Assembly (NCBI GenBank): GCA_045565695.1
Contig: JBJLEZ010000001.1
Coordinates: 248,001 to 312,000 of the forward strand
Source of the DNA: GCA-2690565 sp002457235
Lineage (GTDB): Bacteria; Verrucomicrobiota; Verrucomicrobiia; Opitutales; Coraliomargaritaceae
Length of the DNA: 64,000 bases
Reading direction: 5' to 3'
Under the pieces are notes generated by a model. The model worked only from the letters and a program-made list of their open reading frames with translations. It searched no databases and was not told the DNA's origin. Numbering within the stretch: the stretch's first letter is position 1; each line of letters opens with the position of its first letter. Shown here in pieces: positions 54,560 to 63,240 of the stretch. The position numbers were made by a program, and so were the translations under genes.

Positions 54560-55411
54560 TTAGTGTTCCTCTCCATGATTTGTTATCAATCCTATATAAA
54601 TGGCAACTAATAATGTAAAAATCAATGCCTGTACCACGCCAACTAGGATTTCATAAAAATAAAAAGGCACAGGCAATAAATATGGGACTAAGCCCGTCAT
54701 GCTCGCTAATAAATTTTCTCCTCCAAATACATTTCCATATAAACGGAAGGACAAAGAAACGGGTCTAAAAGCAATAGAAACTACTTCAATCACCCCAACT
54801 AATAAAAAAATAGGTGTGAGTAGCATATAAATAAGAGCCGGCGTATCCTTCTTGCTCGCTTTATTTCCGAACAACTCCCAAATAAAAAATTTAGCCCCTG
54901 CGATTTTAATCGTCAGATAGGCCCATGCAATCATGGCAATTAAGGCCAATCCCAAAGCAGCATTTAGATCCGAACTAGCAGGCCTTAGCCAGTACTTTAG
55001 ATGCCCGGATTCATCATAAAACCCAAACACCCCAATTCCTGGAAGCAAGCCACTCCAATTATGAATAAGGATGAAAACAAAAAATCCAAGCAACAACGGG
55101 AATGCTTGTTGAAAGGCTTGTTTTCCTAAAATTGGCTCAAGCAATCCTTTCAAACCCTCGATCAGGGTTTCAATAACACTTTGTGCTTTATTCGGAATTA
55201 AGTTGGGCTTTCCTACTGCAAAACGAACAGCTACAATGAAAACAATTGAAACCACCCATGTCGTTAAAATCGCATTGGTGAGCGGTAAATTAAAAATTCT
55301 ACCAATTTCGTATGCGTAGGGACTAACGCCAGTGGAGCCTCCAGAAGTGTCTGCCCCAAATACAAAACTTAATGGTAATAGTAAAAAAAGATATGTTATG
55401 AACTGTTTCAA
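54560..55411 (-). CDS. atpB: ATP synthase a subunit
   Basis: A 283-residue stator protein of the proton path. Residues 1-20 are signal-like (QFITYLFLLLPLSFVFG), then a short Gly/Ser/Thr-rich stretch. The conserved Arg is Arg223 in PVSLSFRLYGNVFGGENLL. Other signatures: IHNWSGLLPGIGVFGF and the C-terminal LVGVVQALIFTLLVAIYIGL ending in NHGEEH. The start codon is TTG at 55411, with GGAG about 12 nt upstream. It is the first gene of the visible atp operon; no atpI is seen upstream. Confidence 0.95.
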   Translation of the reverse strand: MKQFITYLFLLLPLSFVFGADTSGGSTGVSPYAYEIGRIFNLPLTNAILTTWVVSIVFIVAVRFAVGKPNLIPNKAQSVIETLIEGLKGLLEPILGKQAFQQAFPLLLGFFVFILIHNWSGLLPGIGVFGFYDESGHLKYWLRPASSDLNAALGLALIAMIAWAYLTIKIAGAKFFIWELFGNKASKKDTPALIYMLLTPIFLLVGVIEVVSIAFRPVSLSFRLYGNVFGGENLLASMTGLVPYLLPVPFYFYEILVGVVQALIFTLLVAIYIGLITNHGEEH

Positions 55412-55541
55412 AAAAAGATTAGCTCCGTTTTTATTCAGCTTTTGTAAAATTTAAACTCTACCCAAATGAACACGACTTATCCTTCGGTCAACACTCTAAT
55501 GAAAAAATTCTAAAAATATTGCATTTATACGATAAAATGCG

Positions 55542-55778
55542 ATGCTCTTAAATATGGTTAGTCCAACAAATTTAACCGATCATATTTCTCAACTTAGGGA
55601 AAATAAACAAGCCTCTAGTGTTCTGAATTCTGGGGAGAATACTCCGACACCCCCGAAAAAGAAAGCACCCGCTCCTAAAGAAGCCGCATTCGATGCTTTT
55701 ATGACTATCTCTTATACGCTATTTTTAATCGCTTTAGTTGGACAATTATTTTTGATCATCAGCCTAGATATTTTCTAG
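55542..55778 (+). CDS. small single-span membrane protein of unknown function
   Basis: A 78-residue protein with a Pro/Lys-rich middle (TPTPPKKKAPAPKEAAFDAF) and one membrane segment at the C-terminus (TLFLIALVGQLFLIISLDIF). An alternative start at 55554 (MVSPTN) is possible. Divergent from atpB across a 130-bp gap and nearly touching convergent trmB (stop at 55778 versus 55780). I do not recognise a family. Placement next to atpB, where atpI or an assembly factor often sits, is suggestive but not evidence of function. Confidence 0.6.
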   Translation: MLLNMVSPTNLTDHISQLRENKQASSVLNSGENTPTPPKKKAPAPKEAAFDAFMTISYTLFLIALVGQLFLIISLDIF

Positions 55779-55779
55779 A

Positions 55780-56397
55780 TCACTGCACCTCTCCTACTAC
55801 AGAAAAGTAGCCCTCCATTAAGTTCTGAAAATAGGTAACCTCTTCATGAAGCCAGTCTGCTTCTTCTCTAATTTTCCAAAACTTTGACTGGTTGAGGTGC
55901 TCAACCGTCCAATCAAAATAGGATCGGTCATCCGTACGGAAGTAAAATAGCCCGTCTTTTTCCATTCGGCTTGCTAGTTTTTCCAGAAGGCTACTTTGAA
56001 TCATTCGTTTCTTATGGTGTCTCGCCTTAGGCCAAGGGTCTGGGAAAAGAAATACCACTGCTTCAAATGTGATTTCTTTTGGTAAAACCTCTAAAAATTC
56101 CCCTAATTCAGCTTTGAGAAAATGTAAGTTATCTAAATTACGTTTTTCTTTCTTTTTATTAGCTTTGTCCACTCGACCAGCAATTAAATCTATACCTAGG
56201 CAATTTTGCTTTAGATTCTCCATTGCATAACTAGTCAACCAATGCCCATGACCGCAACCGGCTTCAAAAATAATCTTTGCCTGATCGGGGAAATATTCCT
56301 GAAGATACTTCAAGATCTCTGCCTTACGCTCTTCTGAACGCTTAAGTTCTTTTAAATAACCCTCCGGCATAGATATTCTACCATCTGTTTGGCTCAT
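55780..56397 (-). CDS. trmB: tRNA (guanine-N7-)-methyltransferase
   Basis: A 205-residue SAM-dependent enzyme forming m7G46 in tRNA. Motifs: IIFEAGCGHGHW (SAM loop), CLGIDLIAGRVDKANKKK, LHFLKAELGEFL, the signature FLFPDPWPKARHHKKRMIQ, and FRTDDRSYFDW near the C-terminus. The TrmB-specific Asp and Arg/Lys cluster around DPWPK are present. Four bp downstream of the PhoR-like gene in the same direction. Convergent with the small membrane-protein gene. Confidence 0.97.
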   Translation of the reverse strand: MSQTDGRISMPEGYLKELKRSEERKAEILKYLQEYFPDQAKIIFEAGCGHGHWLTSYAMENLKQNCLGIDLIAGRVDKANKKKEKRNLDNLHFLKAELGEFLEVLPKEITFEAVVFLFPDPWPKARHHKKRMIQSSLLEKLASRMEKDGLFYFRTDDRSYFDWTVEHLNQSKFWKIREEADWLHEEVTYFQNLMEGYFSVVGEVQ

Positions 56398-56401
56398 TTA
56401 T

Positions 56402-57688
56402 CTATTCCTCGTCAGAATTTGAATAAGGCAAACTAAAGACAATTGTTGTTCCCTCGCCGACTGTACTTTCAGCTCGTACCACTCCACCATGAAGCAAAAT
56501 GATATGCTTTAAAATACTTAAACCCAAGCCAGTTCCTCCCTTTTCTGCGCTTCGTCCTTTGTCCACTCGATAGAATCGCTCAAAAAGATGCGGTAGACTC
56601 TTCTCTGGAATCCCTGGACCATCATCCGACACTTTGCAAATGATATATGACTTATCATCTGATAAGTCTGCTGATAATCGAAGTACCGTAAATTCAGAAG
56701 CATAACGAAAGGTATTTTCTATTAGATTATCAAAGACTTGATTAATCCTGTGGCGATCAAAAGCAAATGGCTCGATCTCCGAATCAAAGTGTACTTCTAT
56801 CGTTTGCTTTGTTTGGATCAATCGGCTAGTATAGCTTTCTTGTACATCGTACAATAATTGATCAAATGCTTGAACCGAATAATCTAATTGATCCGGCTGC
56901 GACTCTAAACGAGATAATGTCAACAAATCCTCAACCAATAAATGCAACCGCTCTGCATTATTTTTTATCTTCTTCGTAAATCGCTTTTTTGCTTCTTCAC
57001 TCAAAGAATCATAATCATCCACTAAAGTTTCTGAAAAGCCCTTAATAATGGTTAATGGTGTTCTCAATTCATGTGATACATTGGCAATAAAATCGGTTCG
57101 CATCACCTCTAATTCTTTTAAGCGAGTGATTTCATGGAGTACAAGCAAAGTAGCCATTGAACTCGCTCGATTTGACCGAGAAATTTTAGAACATGACACC
57201 TCAAACCATAGAGTAGCTCCTCCCAATTCAATAGATACCTGTTCTATAGGACTTGATCGATTTTTTTTAAATTTGGCCAAGTATTCCAATAAGCTAGTGG
57301 ATCGTAACATCGACTCTAGTCGAACTGATTGCATATCACGCCCAAAATTAAAAATACGTTCCGCTGATTCATTAGCGTATTCTATGATATGGTCATCATT
57401 TAATACAAATACGGCCTCTTGGATAGAACTCAAGGTAGCTTCCACTTGGTTTGAAAAGCCACTTGTCTCCAAACGATCGGACCCGTAATCATCAATCAGA
57501 GTATTCACTGAAAGAATTAATTTTTCGAGATTCTTAGTCTGCATCTTTGCACTCGACTCTTTGAGTAAAAAACGCCGCTTTTCATCCACTGCTTCTATTA
57601 GTTCCTTGACGAGCTTCTCAGATTCACGTGCCCGAAAAAAGTACCCTCCGATCAGAAAAACGATAATTCCTAATAAGAATAAACTCAT
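56402..57688 (-). CDS. PhoR-like membrane sensor histidine kinase
   Basis: A 428-residue kinase. Residues 3-19 are the only membrane segment (LFLLGIIVFLIGGYFFR); there is no periplasmic loop, as in PhoR. A PAS domain follows (about 90-180; AVFVLNDDHIIEYANESAER). The dimerisation domain has phospho-acceptor His206 in FIANVSHELRTPLTIIKGF. The ATPase domain has QVFDNLIENTFRYA, SDDGPGIPEKSLPHLFERFY and GGTGLGLSILKHI. Its ATG overlaps the stop of the response-regulator gene by 4 bp. The PhoBR-like phosphate-starvation role is inferred from topology; other signals are possible. Confidence 0.9.
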   Translation of the reverse strand: MSLFLLGIIVFLIGGYFFRARESEKLVKELIEAVDEKRRFLLKESSAKMQTKNLEKLILSVNTLIDDYGSDRLETSGFSNQVEATLSSIQEAVFVLNDDHIIEYANESAERIFNFGRDMQSVRLESMLRSTSLLEYLAKFKKNRSSPIEQVSIELGGATLWFEVSCSKISRSNRASSMATLLVLHEITRLKELEVMRTDFIANVSHELRTPLTIIKGFSETLVDDYDSLSEEAKKRFTKKIKNNAERLHLLVEDLLTLSRLESQPDQLDYSVQAFDQLLYDVQESYTSRLIQTKQTIEVHFDSEIEPFAFDRHRINQVFDNLIENTFRYASEFTVLRLSADLSDDKSYIICKVSDDGPGIPEKSLPHLFERFYRVDKGRSAEKGGTGLGLSILKHIILLHGGVVRAESTVGEGTTIVFSLPYSNSDEE

Positions 57689-58392
57689 TCAATATTGACT
57701 ACTTTATAGCCTACGCCTCGGATTGTTTCTATCATATTTGCATAAGGCCCAAGTTTCTCTCTGACTCTCCGCACATGGGTATCAACGGTTCGAGTCTCAA
57801 TGTCTGTATCATAATTCCATACATTGACTAATAAATTTTCTCTTGTTTGGACCCGATTTTTTCGAAGCATTAATAGCTTTAACAAACGAAACTCTGTTGC
57901 CGTTAAAATTACTAATTCTCCATCCACCCTCAATTCATGTAAAGTTTCGTCGAGTACTACACCTGCAATTTGAATGCGCTTTTTATTGTTCACCGATTCA
58001 TTTGACCCCTTTCGGCTAAGTATGTTGCCCACTCGTAATAAGAGTTCTTTTGTATTAAACGGTTTGGCCATGTAATCATCTCCGCCTGATTCCAAACCTT
58101 TAATGCGATCCTCTACCTCACCTCGTGCCGTTAAAAAAATAATTGGAATTGTATTCATATTTGGATCAGAGCGTACCATCTTACATAATTGCAAGCCATT
58201 CAATTCAGGCATCATAATATCCAATATAATTAAATTTGGATTAAATTCTCTTGCCACAGAGATAAATGATAATGGATTATTGACCACCTGACAAACATGG
58301 CCATCTTGTTCTAACTTATACTTTAATAACTCAGTAACATCTGGCTCATCATCAACAATCAAAATCCGATTTACATTATTGTTTTTCATCAA
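57685..58392 (-). CDS. PhoB-like OmpR-family response regulator
   Basis: A 235-residue regulator. The receiver domain (about 8-120) has acidic residues in ILIVDDEPDV, the phospho-acceptor Asp58 in LIILDIMMPELNGL, the signalling Thr in PIIFLTARGE and Lys in DDYMAKPFNTKEL. The C-terminal winged helix (about 145-235) has LTATEFRLLKLLMLRKNRVQ and TRTVDTHVRRVREKL, as in PhoB. It is coupled with the downstream kinase. Divergent from grpE, with a 104-bp intergenic region that holds a likely promoter. Confidence 0.92.
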   Translation of the reverse strand: MMKNNNVNRILIVDDEPDVTELLKYKLEQDGHVCQVVNNPLSFISVAREFNPNLIILDIMMPELNGLQLCKMVRSDPNMNTIPIIFLTARGEVEDRIKGLESGGDDYMAKPFNTKELLLRVGNILSRKGSNESVNNKKRIQIAGVVLDETLHELRVDGELVILTATEFRLLKLLMLRKNRVQTRENLLVNVWNYDTDIETRTVDTHVRRVREKLGPYANMIETIRGVGYKVVNIE

Positions 58393-58424
58393 AAATTATT
58401 TACATAGTTAACAGCTAAGAATAC

Positions 58425-58452
58425 CTAATAAAATTTGAATTTTTTTCGTCAA
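58425..58452 (-). promoter_or_regulatory. putative promoter of the PhoBR-like pair
   Basis: On the minus strand TTGACG (58452-58447) and TATTAG (58430-58425) are 16 bp apart, 5/6 and 4/6 matches to sigma-70. Transcription would start about 25 bp before the response-regulator ATG. A perfect TATAAT on the plus strand (58453-58458) abuts it and could serve grpE, but has no good -35. Confidence 0.35.
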
Positions 58453-58496
58453 TATAATAACCTTTTTCCAAAATAATAGCACTCTATTCAAATAAC

Positions 58497-59099
58497 ATGA
58501 ATAAAAAAGAATCAGACACACAATCCGAAGCTCCAGAATCACCTAATTTGGACGAAGCAACCAGTGCACCTCAATCGGATGCAAAAATATCCGATACTCA
58601 GAAAACAGGAAAATTAAATACCGAGTCACCCAAAGAAGCTAATCAAAGTACAAGCGATTCACCAAAGGAAGACTTTAAGTCGCTTTACCTAAGAAGCCTA
58701 GCTGATTTGGAGAATTTTCGTAAGCGTGTCGCTAAAGACAAGCAAGATATCATTAAAATGGCGAACGGATCTCTCATCGAGTCACTCTTACCAGTTATTG
58801 ATACCATGAAACTTGGGTTACAGGCAGCAGACAATAAGCCCGAAGCCGCTGATATTAAAAAAGGTTTTGAGATGGTACTTGAACAACTCAATCGTGCGCT
58901 TCAGGACAATGGTGTTTCAGAACTTTCTCCAGAAGGGTCGCTTTTCGATCCAAACCTTCATGAAAGCATCGCCTACCAAGCCTCTGAAACAGTCCCTGAA
59001 GACCATGTAATCCAAACCGTACGCTCAGGTTACACATTAAATGATCGATTGATTCGAGCCGCAAATGTTATTGTCTCTTCTGGAAAAGAATCTAGCTAA
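58497..59099 (+). CDS. grpE: GrpE nucleotide-exchange factor
   Basis: A 200-residue cochaperone that releases ADP from DnaK. Residues 1-60 are a disordered Ser/Glu/Lys-rich lead. A long coiled coil follows with LADLENFRKRVAKDKQDIIK. The beta-wing domain has ESLLPVIDTMKLGLQA and the signature FDPNLHESIAYQASETVP, ending VIQTVRSGYTLNDRLIRAANV. All GrpE signatures are present. The dnaJ gene begins 9 bp later; no dnaK is in the window and no full CIRCE element precedes grpE. Confidence 0.97.
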   Translation: MNKKESDTQSEAPESPNLDEATSAPQSDAKISDTQKTGKLNTESPKEANQSTSDSPKEDFKSLYLRSLADLENFRKRVAKDKQDIIKMANGSLIESLLPVIDTMKLGLQAADNKPEAADIKKGFEMVLEQLNRALQDNGVSELSPEGSLFDPNLHESIAYQASETVPEDHVIQTVRSGYTLNDRLIRAANVIVSSGKESS

Positions 59100-59108
59100 A
59101 CCATAATT

Positions 59109-60248
59109 ATGTCTAAGAAAGATTATTACGAACTTTTAGGGGTTGATCGCAATGTGTCCGAAGATGCTTTAAAAAAAGCATACCGAAAACTTGCGGTAAA
59201 ATATCATCCTGACAAAAATCCAGACGACAAAGCAGCAGAGGCTCGATTTAAAGAAATTTCTGAGGCGTATGATATTTTAAAAGATCCAAAAAAGAGGGCC
59301 TCATATGACCAATTTGGGCATGCTGCTTTCCAAAATGGAATGGGTGGTGGCTCTTACCAAGGTGGTGGAGTCGATCCTTTTGATATCTTTCGTGAAGCTT
59401 TTGGTGGCGGCGGAGGCGGTGGCATTTTTGAAGATTTTTTTGGTGGTGGCTCTGGACACAGTTCCAGTGGTGCTCAGCAAGGATCCGATCTTCGTTATGA
59501 TTTAGAAATTTCATTAGAAGAAGCAGCCACAGGCACTGAAAAGCAGATCCGCTATCGTCGTCATTGCGAATGTAAATACTGCCAAGGATCTGGTGCCGAA
59601 CCAGGGACTTCAAAATCTCTATGCTCAACCTGTAATGGCACGGGGCAAATTTCATCCAATCGTGGATTTATTAGTTTTCGACAAGCCTGTCCTGAATGTT
59701 CTGGTACTGGACAAAAAATCGATACCCCTTGCTCAAAATGTCGAGGCGAAGGACGAATCATTGACCAAAGCACAGTAAAAGTAAAAATTCCCGCAGGCGT
59801 TCACACAGGCTCTAGACTTCGTTCAGGAGGAAATGGCGAAGCGGGTATTAATGGTGGCCCTTCAGGAGACTTATACATTGTTGTTATAGTCGCAGAACAT
59901 GAATTATTTGAACGCCATGACAATGATCTATTTTGTGAAATTCCTATCAAGTTCTCACTTGCTTGTCTAGGAGGCACCATCCATGTCCCTACTCTTTTTG
60001 GCAAAGGTAATTTGAAGATAGTTGAAGGAACTCAAACCGGCACCGTGTTCCGCTTAAGAGGACAAGGGATGCCGCATTTAAGAGGTAATGGGCAAGGTGA
60101 TTTATTAGTAAGAGTACAAGTAGAAGTCCCCAAAAAGTTAACCAAGGATCAAAGAGAGAAGCTTGAAGCATTTTCTGAAGCCTGTGGAGATTCTGGCAAT
60201 CCTGTACCAAAATCTTTTGTTAAAAAAGCTAAGAATTTCTTTAAATAA
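59109..60248 (+). CDS. dnaJ: chaperone DnaJ
   Basis: A 379-residue type I J-protein. The J domain (1-70) has the HPD motif in KYHPDKNPDD. A Gly/Phe-rich region follows (GGGGGGIFEDFFGGGSG). The zinc-finger domain has four repeats: CKYCQGSG, CSTCNGTG, CPECSGTG and CSKCRGEG. The C-terminal substrate-binding domains include VKIPAGVHTGSRLRSGGNGE and LRGQGMPHLRGNGQGDLLVR. Complete, and cotranscribed with grpE. Purine and translation genes follow within 10-15 bp. Confidence 0.98.
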   Translation: MSKKDYYELLGVDRNVSEDALKKAYRKLAVKYHPDKNPDDKAAEARFKEISEAYDILKDPKKRASYDQFGHAAFQNGMGGGSYQGGGVDPFDIFREAFGGGGGGGIFEDFFGGGSGHSSSGAQQGSDLRYDLEISLEEAATGTEKQIRYRRHCECKYCQGSGAEPGTSKSLCSTCNGTGQISSNRGFISFRQACPECSGTGQKIDTPCSKCRGEGRIIDQSTVKVKIPAGVHTGSRLRSGGNGEAGINGGPSGDLYIVVIVAEHELFERHDNDLFCEIPIKFSLACLGGTIHVPTLFGKGNLKIVEGTQTGTVFRLRGQGMPHLRGNGQGDLLVRVQVEVPKKLTKDQREKLEAFSEACGDSGNPVPKSFVKKAKNFFK

Positions 60249-60257
60249 ACAAGAAAT

Positions 60258-60854
60258 ATGTCTTTTAAGATTATCATACTAGGATCCGGCCGTGGCAGTA
60301 ACGCTAAAGCGATACTTGAAGCTGAGGCAAAAGGACAATTGGGCGAAGTATCCACAGTGGCGGTTTTATCTGACAAAGAAGAAGCGCCTATTCTCGAACT
60401 AGCCAAGCAATTTAACAAACCTTCTCACTGTATTTCATGCAATCCTCGCAAAGCCCGCTTGAATCCAAATGAAACAACTGCTTTTCTTGAGGTTATCCAA
60501 GAATACCAACCCGATTTGATTGTATTAGCTGGGTTTATGAAAATCATTGACCCACATTTTATTCAATCATTAGAAGGAAAAATTATTAACTTACACCCGA
60601 GTCTCTTGCCAAGTTTCCCAGGAATTAACTCGATCGAAAGTGCTTTAACCTTTCCCGTAAAAGTCACGGGCTGCACAGTACATTGGGTGATTCCTGAAAT
60701 TGATGCCGGTACCATTATTGATCAAAAAGCAGTGACGATTGAAGCCAGTGATACCTTAGAAACTTTAAGTAAGAAAGTACATGCCGCAGAACATCAATTA
60801 CTCCCAGAAGTGATTCTTCGATTAAGTACTGGTGAAATTGCTTTTCCAAATTAA
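60258..60854 (+). CDS. purN: phosphoribosylglycinamide formyltransferase
   Basis: A 198-residue GAR transformylase of purine synthesis, using 10-formyl-THF. Motifs: ILGSGRGSNAKAIL (phosphate-binding N-terminus), LVVLAGFMKI-type strand LIVLAGFMKIIDPHFIQSL, and the catalytic block NLHPSLLPSFPGINSIE, followed by VTGCTVHWVIPEIDAGTIID, which contains the His and Asp of the active site. Standard length. Ten bp after dnaJ and 14 bp before prmA in one operon. Confidence 0.96.
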   Translation: MSFKIIILGSGRGSNAKAILEAEAKGQLGEVSTVAVLSDKEEAPILELAKQFNKPSHCISCNPRKARLNPNETTAFLEVIQEYQPDLIVLAGFMKIIDPHFIQSLEGKIINLHPSLLPSFPGINSIESALTFPVKVTGCTVHWVIPEIDAGTIIDQKAVTIEASDTLETLSKKVHAAEHQLLPEVILRLSTGEIAFPN

Positions 60855-60868
60855 ACAAGACCCACACT

Positions 60869-61795
60869 ATGACTGACGCACCACTAGATTTAAAAATCTC
60901 CGTGCAGCTCCCAAACGATCACGTTGAGGCTTTGGAATCATATTTTTATGAATGTGAACCAAACCCATGGGTATTGATTCAAAAAACTGTGGCTGACCCT
61001 TATTATCTCAACGGTTACTTCAATCAAGAAGATGACTGCACACAAGCTATAGCCGATATCAAAGAAAAATTCCCTCAGCTCGACCTCTCCTTTAACAAAG
61101 AAAAATTAGTAGCGACTGAATGGCAAAACGCCTACAAAGAATACGTCAAACCATGGAATGATCGCCTGCTTCATTGGGTCCCCTTATGGGCTAAAGAAAC
61201 TTACTCCGTCCCCGAAGAAGGCCGGACTATTTATGTGGATGCGGGAATGGCATTCGGAACAGGTTGCCACGAGACAACTCAACTCTGCGCCTCACGGTTG
61301 GTTGATTTTTTCTTGTCTGATGTGACCAAAGACAATCTGACTATGGTCGATGCAGGATGTGGCTCTGGTATTCTTGCTCTATCGGCAAGAGCACTTGGCT
61401 TTCAATCTATTAGAGGATTTGATAATGACCCAGATGCTATTAAAGTGTGCCATGACCTTCTTAACCACAATCCTTCATTAAACCAAATTGAATTCAGTGT
61501 GGACGATTTAGTTTCTGGGTTACCGGAAGACTCAATTGATTTCCTAATGGCCAATATTCAGACAAATATTTTACTCCCATTTGCCGAACCTATTATTAAA
61601 AGCTTACATGCCTCAGCTCACCTAATCTTGTCAGGAATTCTAACCAAAGAAATAGAGCTTCTAAAACTTCACTATTTGGAAAAACTTAATCAGTTACGCC
61701 CAAATGCCAAAATTCTTACGGACTCACGAGAAAAAGGCGAATGGAGTGATTTAAAGATTGAGATTATTGCTTGCGAAAGTGAAAAAATAATTTAG
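60869..61795 (+). CDS. prmA: ribosomal protein L11 methyltransferase
   Basis: A 308-residue SAM-dependent enzyme of the PrmA family. An N-terminal substrate-recognition domain (~95 residues) is followed by AFGTGCHETTQLC and the SAM motif VDAGCGSGILALSARALGF. Then VSGLPEDSIDFLMANIQTNI, which fits the family's (D/N)-x-x-x-A-N-I pattern, and the closing LSGILTKE strand. It trimethylates L11. Position after purN is a loose operon arrangement, with the RodZ-like gene 9 bp on. Confidence 0.93.
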   Translation: MTDAPLDLKISVQLPNDHVEALESYFYECEPNPWVLIQKTVADPYYLNGYFNQEDDCTQAIADIKEKFPQLDLSFNKEKLVATEWQNAYKEYVKPWNDRLLHWVPLWAKETYSVPEEGRTIYVDAGMAFGTGCHETTQLCASRLVDFFLSDVTKDNLTMVDAGCGSGILALSARALGFQSIRGFDNDPDAIKVCHDLLNHNPSLNQIEFSVDDLVSGLPEDSIDFLMANIQTNILLPFAEPIIKSLHASAHLILSGILTKEIELLKLHYLEKLNQLRPNAKILTDSREKGEWSDLKIEIIACESEKII

Positions 61796-61804
61796 CAAAT
61801 AAGT

Positions 61805-62650
61805 ATGCAAACTATAGGTGAAAAAATAGAAGAGACACGAAAGCGTAAAGGTATCTCTCTTTCTGAAGCCGCAGAAGCGACAAAAATCCGTAGAGATTTT
61901 CTTCTAAATATTGAGAGCAACGAATATGATTACGATCTTCCTGAAATTTATAAGCGAGGATTTATCAAAAATTATGCAAAATATTTAAAGCTCAATCCAG
62001 ATAAAGTTTTATCACAATATCAAGAGCAACTCATCACCCTGTCACGCCGTACCAAAAAACCCAACACAGACTTTTTTACCCCGAACACCGATTTAAATCA
62101 GACCTCAAATCAAGAAACGCTGGATCCCCTTTTAGAAAAACCGTCCCTAGGAAAAATTAATTTAAATAAACCAGCGGAAACAGCCATGGAAGCTCCTGCT
62201 TCAGATGATTCGCTTTTAAAGAAAGATTTGTACGTCAAAACAGCTATTTTTGCGGTTTCAACTTTGCTCTTTGTATTTGGTATTTTCTGGTTAATACAAA
62301 CCATCAGCCAATCCATAAATTCCAATAATGATGCACTTGCTACACCTACTAATGTAGCAGCAACAAGCTCCGTGAGCCAAAGCAACGAGCCCCCTAGTAG
62401 CACCGAATATCCTATCAAGGAAATTACGCTTAAAGCGAGTGGATCTGTGTATGTTCAAATTCGTCAAAAAATTGACAATAAAGAACTGTTAGCTAAACCG
62501 TTAATCGAAGGAGAAATACAGACCATTAAAAGGCGTGGGCCGGTTGATATTGCTTTCACAAAAGGTAATTTTATTACCCTCTTTACAGATGGTGAAGTAG
62601 ATCCGATTGAGCCCAACACTACTAGTGCTGGCAAAATAACACTCCCTTAA
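61805..62650 (+). CDS. RodZ-like protein (HTH, one membrane segment, periplasmic domain)
   Basis: A 281-residue protein. The N-terminal HTH_25 domain, about 1-75, reads IEETRKRKGISLSEAAEATK, then IRRDFLLNIESNEYDYDLPE and YKRGFIKNYAKYLKLNPDKV. A linker rich in Asn/Lys/Thr follows (about 80-140), then one membrane segment near 143-165 (TAIFAVSTLLFVFGIFWLIQ). The C-terminal DUF4115-like periplasmic beta domain reads ITLKASGSVYVQIRQK, with the GEIQTIKRRGPVDIAFT strand. RodZ anchors MreB and controls rod shape; the domain layout supports that role here. Its stop overlaps the convergent gene by 4 bp. Confidence 0.8.
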   Translation: MQTIGEKIEETRKRKGISLSEAAEATKIRRDFLLNIESNEYDYDLPEIYKRGFIKNYAKYLKLNPDKVLSQYQEQLITLSRRTKKPNTDFFTPNTDLNQTSNQETLDPLLEKPSLGKINLNKPAETAMEAPASDDSLLKKDLYVKTAIFAVSTLLFVFGIFWLIQTISQSINSNNDALATPTNVAATSSVSQSNEPPSSTEYPIKEITLKASGSVYVQIRQKIDNKELLAKPLIEGEIQTIKRRGPVDIAFTKGNFITLFTDGEVDPIEPNTTSAGKITLP

Positions 62651-63237
62651 TTCCGAGTGCTACGAGCACTTTCTCCTGTCCTCAAAGCAAGTGGTTGAGC
62701 AAGAATTTCTCCCGCAATCAATGCTGCTTTTATATCACTCTTGTTCCCTAATACGGACCTAACTTTTTCGCTTACTTTTATTGAAATATGAGGAGAAGAT
62801 GAATTAGGCTGATGGGACTTTTTACTCATATGATCATTTTTGATCTGCTCCACTTGAGCTTTCAAGCGCTTCGCCTCTTCTTTCTTACGCTGAATTTGCA
62901 AGGCTTGTTCCTCTAAATGCTCTTGAAACTGACTCGGGCCATCACCCTCTCTTGAATCCCTTTCGACTCCATTCTCTCGAGCCATTTTCTTCTCCATCGG
63001 AATTTCGGCACCTACTTCTTTAAGCCCTTCCCGCTCTTGCTTTTTTCGCAAAATTTCTCTGCGAATTTCTTCAAAAGGATTTTCTAACGGCTCGGTATTA
63101 TCCGGCAGATTCTGCTCTTTAGAGCGACCTTTTTTTTCTGAAGAATTTTTGAAAAAAAGATTCAGTACATAAACAATAATGACTCCCGCCCAAATAAAAA
63201 GATCTGAGTAAGACTCGAATGAAAAAAATTGTTCGAT
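62647..63237 (-). CDS. membrane-anchored coiled-coil protein of unknown function, possible ATC start
   Basis: About 196 residues when read from ATC at 63237. Residues 10-29 form a membrane segment (DLFIWAGVIIVYVLNLFFKN). A charged coiled coil follows (IRREILRKKQEREGLKEVG, then FQEHLEEQALQIQRKKEEAK and RLKAQVEQIKNDH), ending in a Ser/His-rich stretch and a short C-terminal domain (ISIKVSEKVRSVLGNKSDIK). No ATG, GTG or TTG exists in frame before 63051 (a TTG deep inside the coiled coil, which would cost the membrane segment). A strong Shine-Dalgarno (GGGGAGG) lies 8 nt before ATC 63237. Either a rare ATC start or one miscalled base. Follows floA directly, so probably cotranscribed with it. Family not recognised. 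Confidence 0.6.
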   Translation of the reverse strand: MEQFFSFESYSDLFIWAGVIIVYVLNLFFKNSSEKKGRSKEQNLPDNTEPLENPFEEIRREILRKKQEREGLKEVGAEIPMEKKMARENGVERDSREGDGPSQFQEHLEEQALQIQRKKEEAKRLKAQVEQIKNDHMSKKSHQPNSSSPHISIKVSEKVRSVLGNKSDIKAALIAGEILAQPLALRTGESARSTRN

Positions 63238-63240
63238 AGC

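Noticed and set aside
58478..58484. AGCACTC, a half of the CIRCE (HrcA) operator, before grpE
   Set aside because: The second half (GAGTGCT) with 9-bp spacing is absent, so there is no full CIRCE element.
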